From Clostridia bacterium (lineage in GTDB: Bacteria > Bacillota > Clostridia > Oscillospirales > Acutalibacteraceae), in the NCBI GenBank assembly GCA_017428525.1, contig JAFRQQ010000008.1, forward strand, positions 1 through 64,000: a DNA stretch of 64,000 bases, written 5' to 3'. The position numbers were made by a program, and so were the translations under genes. Under the pieces are notes generated by a model. It had not been told where the DNA came from. It did not search any database and was given only the letters and a program-made list of their open reading frames with translations. Positions within the stretch are counted from its first letter, which is position 1. The number at the start of each line of letters is the position of its first letter. Positions 1 through 7,684 of the stretch are shown piece after piece.

Positions 1-2025
1 GTTGCCGTTGAAGGTCACGCTGTAGCCGATATACATCGTCTTCACGTGGCCGCAGCCCGTGCAGGTGCAGATCTTTGTACCGTTGTTCTGATTGACCCAT
101 TCGCCGTAGCTGTGGTTCTCTGTTTCAACGTGGCTCGCATCATTCGCGCACACGCGCTGATGCTGATCCGCATTCAGATACGTCCATGCGCCGTAGTTAT
201 GATTGAGCGCTGCGATCACGGTTTCGGCCTGGGTGATCTCCGTGGTACCTGCCGCGTTGCTGAAATACTTCTGACAGCCGGAGCAGTACCAGTATTCAAT
301 ATTGCCGTCTGCGGTACATGTCGCCGCAACGGCAGCGAAGTGCTGCAGATTCGTGTGGTTCGCGGGGTTGACCGGAATCGTTTCCGTTGTGGTCGAGGAC
401 ATGGCGTTGCTCTCCGCAAAGTGCGCCGTGTAGGTCCTGACGCCGGTCGAAGTGCAGGTCGCCGCTGTGGTGACCTCGTCCGTGATGGAATTGGCCGTCA
501 CGGTCGTGGTGTGCGTATTGTCGCGCGAGCAGTGAACAGTCGCCGAACAGGCTGTGGTGCCCGTCCATGTGTAATCGCCCGCCGCAACATGGGCATAATC
601 CCAATCGTGGTCGAGGGCATCGATGACCGTTGAGGCCTGCGTGATCTCCGTTGTGCCTGCGGCGTTGCTGAAGTACTTCTGGCAGCCGGAGCAGTACCAA
701 TACTCATAATTACCCGCCGTGGTACAAGTTGCCGCAACGGCAGCGGTGTGGGTCAGATTCGTGTGGTTGGCGGGATTGACCGGTGTGGATTCTGAAACTA
801 CTCTGCTACACTTGGAACAAGTGTGGCTGTGGGAGCCGCCCGACACGCAGGTCGCGGTATCCGTTGTCCAACTGCCGAAGCTGTGCGCCTCAGATGCGAT
901 CGTCACATAACCGCAGTACGAGCAATACTGCTTGTGCGCGGTATCGCTGATGGATGCGTAGGTCAGATAGGGCGTATGGACACTTCCAATATATTTTGCC
1001 GTCACAGTTTTTGCCTGTGCACCGGTGGTCAGATTTGAATAAGCGCCGTTCCAGCCATCCGCATCATAATGATTCGTCGCGTCCGGATCACGGCTAGGAT
1101 GGGTTGGCGCAGTTGCCGAGCTGCCATAATTAACAGTTTGAACCGAACCAATCGTCGTGCCGTCCCAGTCTTTGAAGGTGACTTTGTAATCGAAGGTTTT
1201 TATCGTGACGGTTTTCTCTTTTGTTGCGGAACCGCATTTTTCTTTCAGCGTAACAGTATAATCATCCGCGCGGTTGGAAGAGGAGGGCACTGTCAGCGTG
1301 CCCCCGGAGAAAGTTACACCGTTCTGCAAGGTTGCGGTATCCCATTCAACATCCTGATACCAGTTGACGCCATACTGATCTTTCGCTGTTTCCAACGAAT
1401 AGGTCTTCGTAACAGTCGAATTCGTCGTCGAAACCGAAACGGTATCATCCCCTGAAATACCAGTAAGTGTTAGCGCAGGTTTAAGATTATCAGCAATTGA
1501 TAAATCCCAAGAGTCGTTGTCGGCAGAGTTACCGACACCACCACTATGAACATTTGTGTCTGTATCCCACCATTTTACTATATTTCCATTTGCAACGATC
1601 CAGATATCCTCCATCGTATAATGAACCTTATCAGTCCAAACTGCATCGTGATAGCTGTAAAGATAAGTCGGAAAGCCCGGAACAGTAAATTCAAATGTAT
1701 GCCAGGCTTCACTGTTGAGGCCACATGTAGTCCAATTTGCCTTTAAATCATATAATTGTTCTTTTGTTACTGTAGAGCCTTTCCCGTTGTTTGTAACATA
1801 AGTTACTTGATAATAGCTGTTCTGAATATTGGATTGTTTGTCCGCCTTGTTTGTAACATGAATCTGAACTCGAATCGTATAACTCCCCGCCGTCGCTGCC
1901 TCGGCCTTCTTCAGGTCGCCGAACAGCGCGCCGATGATCCCGACGGTGCCCAGCACCATCAGGACAACCATTAGCACGGACGCCGCCCATTGCAGCCTGG
2001 ATCTGTGTTCTCCCGTTCTTGTCAT
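1..2025 (-). CDS. Secreted repeat-rich surface protein, C-terminus cut by window edge
   Basis: The reading frame is open from an ATG at 2025 down to base 1, so only the first 675 residues are visible. The ribosome site GGAGGG lies just upstream. Residues about 12-34 are hydrophobic and are followed by an AEA-AT type cleavage site, so export is expected. About residues 280-335 resemble an InlB/Listeria-Bacteroides B-repeat (VTFKDWDG start, ending TVTAKY). The rest is a series of Cys-rich units with CxxC pairs (YCSYCGYV, TCSKCSRV, YCSGCQKYF, CTGCGHV) separated by Thr/Ala/His-rich stretches. This is a common architecture of large clostridial surface proteins of unknown role. Two units are near-identical copies (see the repeats). 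Bases 1480-1900 are AT-richer than the neighbours. No catalytic motif is visible. Confidence 0.85.
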   Translation of the reverse strand, partial: MTRTGEHRSRLQWAASVLMVVLMVLGTVGIIGALFGDLKKAEAATAGSYTIRVQIHVTNKADKQSNIQNSYYQVTYVTNNGKGSTVTKEQLYDLKANWTTCGLNSEAWHTFEFTVPGFPTYLYSYHDAVWTDKVHYTMEDIWIVANGNIVKWWDTDTNVHSGGVGNSADNDSWDLSIADNLKPALTLTGISGDDTVSVSTTNSTVTKTYSLETAKDQYGVNWYQDVEWDTATLQNGVTFSGGTLTVPSSSNRADDYTVTLKEKCGSATKEKTVTIKTFDYKVTFKDWDGTTIGSVQTVNYGSSATAPTHPSRDPDATNHYDADGWNGAYSNLTTGAQAKTVTAKYIGSVHTPYLTYASISDTAHKQYCSYCGYVTIASEAHSFGSWTTDTATCVSGGSHSHTCSKCSRVVSESTPVNPANHTNLTHTAAVAATCTTAGNYEYWYCSGCQKYFSNAAGTTEITQASTVIDALDHDWDYAHVAAGDYTWTGTTACSATVHCSRDNTHTTTVTANSITDEVTTAATCTSTGVRTYTAHFAESNAMSSTTTETIPVNPANHTNLQHFAAVAATCTADGNIEYWYCSGCQKYFSNAAGTTEITQAETVIAALNHNYGAWTYLNADQHQRVCANDASHVETENHSYGEWVNQNNGTKICTCTGCGHVKTMYIGYSVTFNGN
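227..375. repeat. In-frame direct repeat, copy A (surface protein)
   Basis: About 149 bp that recur at 635-783 with an offset of 408 bp (136 codons, in frame). They encode the unit running from NPANHTNL through EYWYCSGCQKYFSNAAG. Differences between copies are scattered and often at third positions, which suggests a duplicated and selectively maintained protein module. Confidence 0.85.
635..783. repeat. In-frame direct repeat, copy B (surface protein)
   Basis: Second copy of the 149-bp unit found at 227-375. It encodes the same Cys-rich YWYCSGCQKYF module in the truncated surface protein. Confidence 0.85.
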
Positions 2026-2096
2026 TTTCAGCCCTCCGAATTTTATGTTGAATTATGAAATCATTTATGAGGTTTCGGTTTTGCCGCGCGGGACGC

Positions 2097-2125
2097 GCCG
2101 GACGATTCTTTTCACGGGGTCCGGC
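2097..2125 (-). promoter_or_regulatory. Stem-loop in the leader of the surface protein gene
   Basis: The stem GCCGGAC (2097-2103) pairs with GTCCGGC (2119-2125) around a 15-nt loop. It lies midway in the roughly 140-nt untranslated leader. No U-tract follows, so it is not a simple terminator. I cannot match it to a known riboswitch class. Confidence 0.4.
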
Positions 2126-2172
2126 ATGCGTTTTTATACAGGCGCGCAAAATAAGGGATTATAATCCTCTAT

Positions 2173-2202
2173 ATTATAAACGATCCGGGTATGGATTGTC
2201 AA
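2173..2202 (-). promoter_or_regulatory. Sigma-A promoter of the surface protein gene
   Basis: Read on the minus strand: TTGACA at 2202-2197 and TATAAT at 2178-2173 with an 18-bp spacer. Transcription would start near 2167 and leave a leader of about 140 nt. The leader contains a perfect 7-bp stem (GCCGGAC/GTCCGGC, 2097-2125). Confidence 0.75.
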
Positions 2203-2335
2203 TCGTTTTCCGCGATTCTTCTGCGCCGGACAGAGAAATTCTGCGGCGGTCGGCGGTTTCCTTTGTGCAGAATGACGGTTTTCCGGCCATTTTGCCCGGG
2301 CGCGCGCCGTTTGGAAAAAAATTGCCGGAAAGCGC

Positions 2336-2364
2336 TTGACAAGCCGCGAAAAGTGTGCTACACT
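2336..2364 (+). promoter_or_regulatory. Sigma-A promoter of the symporter operon
   Basis: TTGACA at 2336-2341, 17-bp spacer, extended -10 TGc-TACACT at 2359-2364. It is about 90 bp upstream of the symporter start and overlaps a perfect palindrome. Confidence 0.85.
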
Positions 2365-2371
2365 GTAGCAC
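2355..2371. promoter_or_regulatory. Operator-like 17-bp palindrome over the -10 box
   Basis: GTGCTACA-C-TGTAGCAC is a perfect 8-bp inverted repeat around one base and covers the -10 element. A dimeric repressor bound here would block the promoter. The regulator is not identifiable, and no GntR, LacI or MarR gene is adjacent. Confidence 0.6.
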
Positions 2372-2452
2372 ATAAAAGCTTTAAATGGCTAAAGCGCCGG
2401 CGGTTATTTCTCCGGCCCGGCCGTTTGAGCGACCGTCAAAGGAGAGTTGATT

Positions 2453-4000
2453 ATGGGTCTTGCAATCAAAATCATCATGCTCGTCGTTTTCTTCGGCGTC
2501 ATGATCGGCGTCGGGTTCTACACCCGCAAAAACGCAACGGACGTGAAGGGCTTCGTGCTCGGCGGGCGCTCCGTCGGCCCCTGGCTGACCGCCTTCGCCT
2601 ACGGCACTTCGTATTTCTCCGCCGTCATCTTCGTCGGCTACGCCGGTCAGTTCGGCTGGAAATTCGGTCTGGCCTCCACCTGGATCGGCATCGGCAACGC
2701 CGTGATCGGTTCGCTCCTGGCCTGGGCCATCCTCGGCCGCCGCACCCGCATCATGACGCAGCATCTGAATTCCGCCACGATGCCGCAGTTCTTCGGCGAG
2801 CGCTTCCAGAGCAAGGGCCTGAAAATCGCCGCCTCGCTGATCGTTTTTGTCTTCCTGATCCCCTACACCGCCTCGCTTTATAATGGTCTTTCCCGCCTGT
2901 TCGGCATGGCGTTCAACATCGATTATTCCGTCTGCATCCTGCTCATGAGCATCCTGACGGCAATCTACGTCATCGCGGGCGGCTACATGGCGACGGCCAT
3001 CAACGATTTCATTCAGGGCATCATCATGATCGTGGGCATCATCGCCGTGATCGCCGCGGTGCTGCGCGTGAACGGCGGCTTCATGGGATCGCTGGCCGGT
3101 CTGGCCGCGGTTACGGACGAATCGGCCTCTTCGATTCCGGGCGTGTTCAACTCCTTCTTCGGGCCGGATCCGCTGAACCTCGCGTTCGTCGTGATCCTGA
3201 CCTCGCTGGGCACCTGGGGTCTGCCGCAGATGGTGCAGAAATTCTACGCCATCAAGAGTGAAAGCGACATCAAGAAGGGCACGATCATTTCCACCTTCTT
3301 CGCCATCATCGTCGCGGGCGGCTGCTACTTCCTGGGCGGCTTCGGCCGGCTCTTCTCGGATAAGATCGACATCGAGGCCAACGGCTTTGACTCCATCGTG
3401 CCCACGATGCTCGGCGATCTCAAGCCCGTGCTGATCGCGCTGGTCGTGATCCTCGTGCTTTCCGCTTCGATGTCCACGCTCTCCTCGCTCGTGCTCGCCT
3501 CCTCCTCCACGCTGACGATCGACCTGATCAAGACGAGCATCGCCAAAAAGATGGATGAAAAGAAGCAGGTGCTGACCATGCGGATCCTCGTGCTCTTCTT
3601 CATTGCCGTTTCCGCCGTGATCGCGCTGTTCCAATACAACACCAAGAGCAATTTCATCGCGCAGCTCATGGGCATCTCCTGGGGCGCGCTGGCCGGCGCC
3701 TTCCTTGCGCCGTTCCTCTTCGCGCTCTACTGGAAGAAGACGACCAAGGCCGCCTGCTGGGTCAGCTTCCTGTTCGGCTCGCTGCTGATGATTGCCAACA
3801 TGCTCTTCCGCGCGCATTTCCCGACGATCCTGCAGTCCCCGATCAACTGCGGCGCCGTGGCGATGCTGGCCGGTCTTGTGATCGTGCCGCTCGTGAGCCT
3901 GCTCACGCCGAAGCCGGACAGCGGCTTCGTGGAGGAAACCTTCGCCTGCTACAACAAGGAAACGCACGCAAAGGCCAAGGAATCCCTCGGCGAAAACTGA
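2453..4000 (+). CDS. Sodium:solute symporter (SSS family)
   Basis: A 515-residue integral membrane transporter. The N-terminal helix is followed by GFYTRKNATDVKGFVLGGR and an AYGTSYFSAVIF segment, the classic opening of the SSS (SLC5-like) fold. Twelve to thirteen hydrophobic helices can be counted, close to the usual family length. The ATG at 2453 is preferred over an in-frame TTG at 2447 because AAAGGAG at 2438-2444 has correct 8-nt spacing only to the ATG. The substrate is not readable. The partner downstream is an amidohydrolase, suggesting import of an organic acid or amide-type nutrient. It has its own strong promoter with an operator-like palindrome, so expression is probably substrate-controlled. 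Confidence 0.9.
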   Translation: MGLAIKIIMLVVFFGVMIGVGFYTRKNATDVKGFVLGGRSVGPWLTAFAYGTSYFSAVIFVGYAGQFGWKFGLASTWIGIGNAVIGSLLAWAILGRRTRIMTQHLNSATMPQFFGERFQSKGLKIAASLIVFVFLIPYTASLYNGLSRLFGMAFNIDYSVCILLMSILTAIYVIAGGYMATAINDFIQGIIMIVGIIAVIAAVLRVNGGFMGSLAGLAAVTDESASSIPGVFNSFFGPDPLNLAFVVILTSLGTWGLPQMVQKFYAIKSESDIKKGTIISTFFAIIVAGGCYFLGGFGRLFSDKIDIEANGFDSIVPTMLGDLKPVLIALVVILVLSASMSTLSSLVLASSSTLTIDLIKTSIAKKMDEKKQVLTMRILVLFFIAVSAVIALFQYNTKSNFIAQLMGISWGALAGAFLAPFLFALYWKKTTKAACWVSFLFGSLLMIANMLFRAHFPTILQSPINCGAVAMLAGLVIVPLVSLLTPKPDSGFVEETFACYNKETHAKAKESLGEN

Positions 4001-4030
4001 ATCCGCGCAGAATAAACGCAAGTATTATCA

Positions 4031-4061
4031 GGGATCGGCGGGGGTGCAGCCTGCCGATCCC
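4031..4061 (+). terminator. Hairpin between symporter and amidohydrolase (attenuator-like)
   Basis: GGGATCGGC (4031-4039) pairs with GCCGATCCC (4053-4061), then ATTGAGTTTTG. The weak U-tract suggests partial termination or mRNA stabilisation between the two genes. Confidence 0.5.
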
Positions 4062-4086
4062 ATTGAGTTTTGTCTGAGGTGAACTG

Positions 4087-4941
4087 ATGATCATTGACGC
4101 GCACACGCACACCTTCCCCGCCGCGATCGCGGACAAGGTGGTTGAAAAGCTGCAGGCGATGGGAAGCACCCGCGCCTACACAAACGCGACCGACGACGCG
4201 CTGCAGCGCTCCATGCAGACGGCGGGCATCGACGTTTCCGTGCTGCTGCCGGTGATGACGAATCCCGGGCAGGTGGAAAAGCTGAATGACCGCGCGGCAG
4301 AAAAGACGCTGCACCGGCGTGAAACCGGCCTGTTTTCGCTCGGCGGCATGCATCCGGAATATGAGAATTACCGTGCGGAGCTCGCGCGCATCCGGGCCAA
4401 AGGGCTGACCGGCATCAAGCTGCACCCGGCGTATCAGGGCTGCGATCTGGATGATCCGCGCTTTCTGCGCATCATTGACCGCGCGGCGGAGCTGGGGCTG
4501 GCGGTCGTGATCCACGCAGGGCTGGACATCGGCTTCCCCGGGCACAATTACGCGGATGCAGCCATGATCGAAACCGTGCTGCGGGAGGTTGCGCCGGAGA
4601 AATTCGTGCTCGCGCACATGGGAGGCTGGAAGGACTGGGACGCCGTGGAGCAGCGGCTCGCCGGTCTGCCGCTTTATATGGATACTTCCTTTGTGCTGGG
4701 CAGCTATACGCCGCCGCCGGGCGTTTTCGTGCCCGAGGAAGAGCGGCGGATGCTCAGCGACGCGCAGTTTCGGCGCATCGTCGAAAAGCACGGCGCCGAC
4801 CGCGTGCTCTTCGGCACGGACAGCCCCTGGAGCGACCAGAGCGCCACGCTGGCGCAGGTACGCGCCCTGCTGCCCGAAGCCGTGCAGCCTGCCGTCCTGG
4901 GCGGCAACGCCGCCGATGTTTTCGGCATTTCACCGGCCTGA
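4087..4941 (+). CDS. Metal-dependent amidohydrolase (amidohydrolase_2 family)
   Basis: A 284-residue TIM-barrel hydrolase of the amidohydrolase-2 group (decarboxylases and lactonases such as the ACMS decarboxylase or 2-pyrone-4,6-dicarboxylate lactonase relatives). Visible motifs are the N-terminal metal site HTHTFP, GIKLHPAYQG, VIHAG, VLAHMGGW and the C-terminal GTDSPW with the conserved metal-binding Asp. It follows the symporter by 86 bp and has its own TGAGGTGA ribosome site, so the two genes are probably one operon: uptake followed by hydrolysis or decarboxylation. The actual substrate cannot be deduced. Cytoplasmic, no signal peptide. Confidence 0.85.
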   Translation: MIIDAHTHTFPAAIADKVVEKLQAMGSTRAYTNATDDALQRSMQTAGIDVSVLLPVMTNPGQVEKLNDRAAEKTLHRRETGLFSLGGMHPEYENYRAELARIRAKGLTGIKLHPAYQGCDLDDPRFLRIIDRAAELGLAVVIHAGLDIGFPGHNYADAAMIETVLREVAPEKFVLAHMGGWKDWDAVEQRLAGLPLYMDTSFVLGSYTPPPGVFVPEEERRMLSDAQFRRIVEKHGADRVLFGTDSPWSDQSATLAQVRALLPEAVQPAVLGGNAADVFGISPA

Positions 4942-5002
4942 ACCGCCTGCACAGACGCAGCGCTTTCAATTGAAAAAACGGATCCGCGCCGCCTGCAGAC
5001 AG

Positions 5003-5024
5003 CCGCCTGCGGGCGGTTTCTTTT
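5003..5024 (+). terminator. Rho-independent terminator after the amidohydrolase
   Basis: CCGCC (5003-5007) and GGCGG (5012-5016) form a short GC stem with a TGCG loop, followed by TTTCTTTT. It ends the symporter-amidohydrolase operon. Confidence 0.65.
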
Positions 5025-5063
5025 GCCCGGAGAAAAGGGCGTACAGGGCAAACGGATTCGGAC

Positions 5064-5092
5064 TTGACAAGCGCCGCTGTGCGTGCTATACT
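5064..5092 (+). promoter_or_regulatory. Sigma-A promoter of the GH42-XRE-GH29 operon
   Basis: TTGACA at 5064-5069, a 17-bp spacer and extended -10 TGc-TATACT at 5087-5092. The predicted start is near 5099, about 270 bp before the first gene. Confidence 0.85.
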
Positions 5093-5102
5093 GGCGGTAA
5101 GA

Positions 5103-5122
5103 AATAAATCAATTGATTTATT
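5103..5122. promoter_or_regulatory. Perfect 20-bp palindrome just downstream of the promoter start
   Basis: AATAAATCAA followed directly by its reverse complement TTGATTTATT. All ten base pairs match, it is AT-rich in a GC-rich region, and it lies at about +5 to +24 of the predicted transcript. This is a typical repressor operator position. The XRE protein encoded in the same operon is a candidate binder, but this is inference only. Confidence 0.65.
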
Positions 5123-5153
5123 GATGCAGTATATTATGATTATCACACAGTAT

Positions 5154-5248
5154 CCGCATGTGTGCAAAACGCCTGCATTTGAGTAGTGCGTCTGCATCTG
5201 AGCAAGGCGCCCGCATATGAGCAGTGCGTCTGCATTTTGCGTGGTATC
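5154..5248. repeat. Array of five degenerate 19-bp tandem repeats in the leader
   Basis: Units start at 5154, 5173, 5192, 5211 and 5230. The shared core is YYGCATNTGAGCA then about 6 variable bases ending GCGY. The first and last units are the most diverged. The array sits in the transcribed leader between the palindrome and the GH42-like gene. It has no spacers, so it is not CRISPR. Possible roles are an iteron-like array of regulator sites or slippage-prone leader DNA. Confidence 0.7.
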
Positions 5249-5369
5249 TGCTGCGTTTTTTGTGCGACGGAATGGCAGCGTCGACTGCGCGTGATGCAGC
5301 GCGGCATTCCCTGTGCGCGGCGCATGCAGACCGATCGGAATCCAGGATGAAACGGGGGCGAACGGCAGG

Positions 5370-7280
5370 ATGAACCGACTTCTCAGCCTGTTGCTGACGG
5401 CGATCACCGTGCTCGGCGGCTTTTTCAGCCTCTACCGGCCCGCGCCGCCGGCGGCGTTTACGGCGGACTGCCCCGCCGAGGAGAGAAACATGGATTTATA
5501 TCGCGGCGTTCATTCCTATGTGGCGGACTGCGGCGGCGTGCCCGCCCTGTTTATCAACGGCGAACCGACGCCGGCCGCGGCCTACATGACCTATCTGGAG
5601 GAATACAACGATTACGACGCCTTCGTCGACGCCGGCTACCGGCTGTTTTCCGTCCCCGTGCTGTTCGCGGGCCGCTGGATCAACGCCAATGACTACTGCA
5701 AACCGTTTCACGGCGGCATCTTCGACCGGGAAGGGGCGGCGGATTTCTCCGCGCTGGACGCGTCCGTTGCACGCATTCTTTCCGTCTGCCCGGACGCCTT
5801 TATCTTCCCGAGGCTGAATCTTTCCATGCCGCTGTGGTGGATCGCGGCGCATCCCGACTGCACGGACGGCACGGGCAAGCGGGAGCTGCTGTTCACGGAC
5901 GCATACCGGGAAACGGCCGCGGAAATGCTGCGCGCCGTGATCGATCATATCAACGAAAGCGCCTACGCGCCGCATATCGTCGGCTATCAGATTGCCGGCG
6001 GCAACACCGAGGAATGGTTTCATTTCGATCTGAACGCCGGCTGCTGCGCGAACGCCGCAGGCGCCTTCCGCGCGTATCTTGAAACGTATTATCCCGCCTG
6101 CACGGATTTCAGCCTGCCCGATCTCTCGCCGCTGCAGGGCAAGGGGCCCCACCACAAAAACGAGCAGCTCGCGCGTTATCTGGAATTCGCGAACAACGCC
6201 GTGGCGGAAACGATCTGCCGGCTTTGCACCGCCGCGAAAAACGCGACCGGCGGAAATGTCGTGATCGGCACATTCTACGGCTATTCGCTGGAGGTCACCT
6301 CTCCGCTCTACGGCACGCACGCGCTGAAAACGATCCTCGACTGCGAGAATATCGACTTCATCTGTTCGCCGAATTCCTACATCGACACAAGAGATCCGAA
6401 TGCGGACTGGACGGAAATGTATCCGGCGGATTCCGTGCGTCTGCACGGCAAGCTCTGCATGCAGGAATGCGATATCCGCACCCATCTGACCCGCCTGCTC
6501 TCCGAAGCGGCGCCGGAATATGACAGCGAAAACCGCTACAACGCGCCGATCTGGCACGGGCTCGAAAGCAAGGCGCAGTCCGTGAGCATGCTGCGCAAGG
6601 CCTTCAGCCGGCAGCTGATCAAGGGCAACGGCTTCTGGTGGTTCGATATGTGGGGCGGCTGGTATCACGATCCGGATCTGCTCGCCGAGCTGCGGCAGAT
6701 GCGGGCGCTGTGTGCCGCTTCGCTCGCCGAAACCGATCGTGCAAGCACGGCGGAGCTCGCGGTCTTTGTCGACGAGAGCGCGTATCCCTATCTGACGGAC
6801 TGTGCGCTGCGCAGCGCCGCGTTCAATCAGCGGCGGGCGCTCGGTGCGCTCGGCGCGCCGTATGACCTCTATGACGTCAGCGATTTCGCGGCGGTGTGCC
6901 GGAATTACAGGGCCGTCCTCTTCCTGTCGGATCTGAAGACCCCGGCGATGCAGGACGCGCTTGCGCGCTGCAAAGCAGACCGCGTCCCCTATCTTTCCGT
7001 ATCAAATCTGAAAAAAGGCTATTCCGCTTCGGAGCTGCGCGCCTTCTGCGCGGCGCACGGCGTGCACATCTTCTGTGACACCGGCGATCTCATTTATATC
7101 AACAAGCATTATCTGGCCATTCACGCGACCGAAGCGGGCGAAAAGACCGTCACGCTCGACGGCGTGTATGCTTACCGCGAGCTGCTCACGGAAACCGGCC
7201 TGCAGGGCACGGGGGCAGCGCTGCACATTCCCATGCAGGCAAACGAAACCCGGCTCTTTGCGCTCGATGCGCCGGAATAA
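5370..7280 (+). CDS. Secreted GH42-like glycoside hydrolase
   Basis: The product is 636 residues. The start is taken at the ATG giving MNRLLSLLLTAITVLGG, a signal peptide or N-terminal anchor. A GTG at 5313 would add 19 non-hydrophobic residues. The body resembles beta-galactosidase family GH42 TIM barrels: early VPALFINGEP, a region like PRLNLSMPLWW, then HIVGYQIAGGNTEEW where GH42 enzymes carry their acid/base Glu, and GNGFWWFDMWGGWY late in the barrel. A Rossmann-like trimerisation-type domain follows (about 450-580). The NTEEW context differs from the usual NE motif, so the exact specificity is uncertain. First gene of an operon with an XRE regulator and a GH29 fucosidase, which suggests attack on a fucosylated galactoside glycan. 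Confidence 0.75.
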   Translation: MNRLLSLLLTAITVLGGFFSLYRPAPPAAFTADCPAEERNMDLYRGVHSYVADCGGVPALFINGEPTPAAAYMTYLEEYNDYDAFVDAGYRLFSVPVLFAGRWINANDYCKPFHGGIFDREGAADFSALDASVARILSVCPDAFIFPRLNLSMPLWWIAAHPDCTDGTGKRELLFTDAYRETAAEMLRAVIDHINESAYAPHIVGYQIAGGNTEEWFHFDLNAGCCANAAGAFRAYLETYYPACTDFSLPDLSPLQGKGPHHKNEQLARYLEFANNAVAETICRLCTAAKNATGGNVVIGTFYGYSLEVTSPLYGTHALKTILDCENIDFICSPNSYIDTRDPNADWTEMYPADSVRLHGKLCMQECDIRTHLTRLLSEAAPEYDSENRYNAPIWHGLESKAQSVSMLRKAFSRQLIKGNGFWWFDMWGGWYHDPDLLAELRQMRALCAASLAETDRASTAELAVFVDESAYPYLTDCALRSAAFNQRRALGALGAPYDLYDVSDFAAVCRNYRAVLFLSDLKTPAMQDALARCKADRVPYLSVSNLKKGYSASELRAFCAAHGVHIFCDTGDLIYINKHYLAIHATEAGEKTVTLDGVYAYRELLTETGLQGTGAALHIPMQANETRLFALDAPE

Positions 7281-7304
7281 TACACGCATTTCAGACACAT
7301 AAAA

Positions 7305-7316
7305 AAGGAGGTGATC
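7305..7316 (+). promoter_or_regulatory. Full-length Shine-Dalgarno site for a GTG start
   Basis: AAGGAGGTGATC matches the entire 12-base complement of the usual 16S rRNA 3' tail and sits 7 nt (from AGGAGG) before the GTG at 7319. Such perfect complementarity is rare and compensates for the weak start codon. Confidence 0.8.
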
Positions 7317-7318
7317 CC

Positions 7319-7684
7319 GTGCCCTACGCCGCTTCCTTCGGACCGCTGCTGCAGACGCTGCGCCGCCGCGCCGGCGTTTCCCAGCTGCAGCTGGCCGACG
7401 CCGTCGGCAAAACCGCGCAGTATATCAGCAACATCGAAAAAGGCAAAAACAACGCCCCGCCCGATCCCGCCGCGCTGGACGCGATGATCGCCGCTCTGCA
7501 GCTTTCGCCGGCCGAGGCGCGGGAATTCCGCCTTTGCGCCTACGCCGACCGCGGCACGCTGCCGCCGGAGCTGCTCCGCTACATGGAAGCCTGCCCGCCG
7601 CTGCTGGACCTGGTCTGGGACGGCATGCAGCAGGGCCTGACCGCCGCCGACTGGGCGGAACTGCATCGGGAGATGATCAAATGA
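7319..7684 (+). CDS. XRE-family transcriptional regulator
   Basis: A 121-residue protein with one N-terminal helix-turn-helix of the Cro/CI (XRE) type, about residues 8-65: LLQTLRRRAGVSQLQLADAVGK, then the recognition-helix segment QYISNIEKGKNNAP. The C-terminal half (about 70-121) is a short helical tail without a ligand-binding domain. It starts at a GTG behind a perfect ribosome site. It lies 38 bp after the GH42-like gene, and its TGA overlaps the ATG of the fucosidase (ATGA). It is probably the local regulator of this glycan operon. Confidence 0.85.
   Translation: MPYAASFGPLLQTLRRRAGVSQLQLADAVGKTAQYISNIEKGKNNAPPDPAALDAMIAALQLSPAEAREFRLCAYADRGTLPPELLRYMEACPPLLDLVWDGMQQGLTAADWAELHREMIK

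Noticed and set aside
1748..2149. 133-residue minus-strand ORF at the start of the surface protein gene
   Set aside because: It is out of frame with the signal peptide and repeats of the real gene starting at 2025 and has no family resemblance.
2381..4021. 546-residue open frame on the minus strand, opposite the symporter
   Set aside because: It mirrors the symporter frame in high-GC DNA and is rich in Arg/Asp/His with no domain, ribosome site or promoter. The symporter has clear membrane helices.
5154..5248. CRISPR array
   Set aside because: Units are contiguous with no spacers, only 19 bp long and degenerate, and no cas genes are near.
5143..5325. 60-residue minus-strand ORF across the 19-bp repeats
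   Set aside because: Its repetitive peptide results from the DNA repeat. No start signal, and it is antisense to the operon leader.
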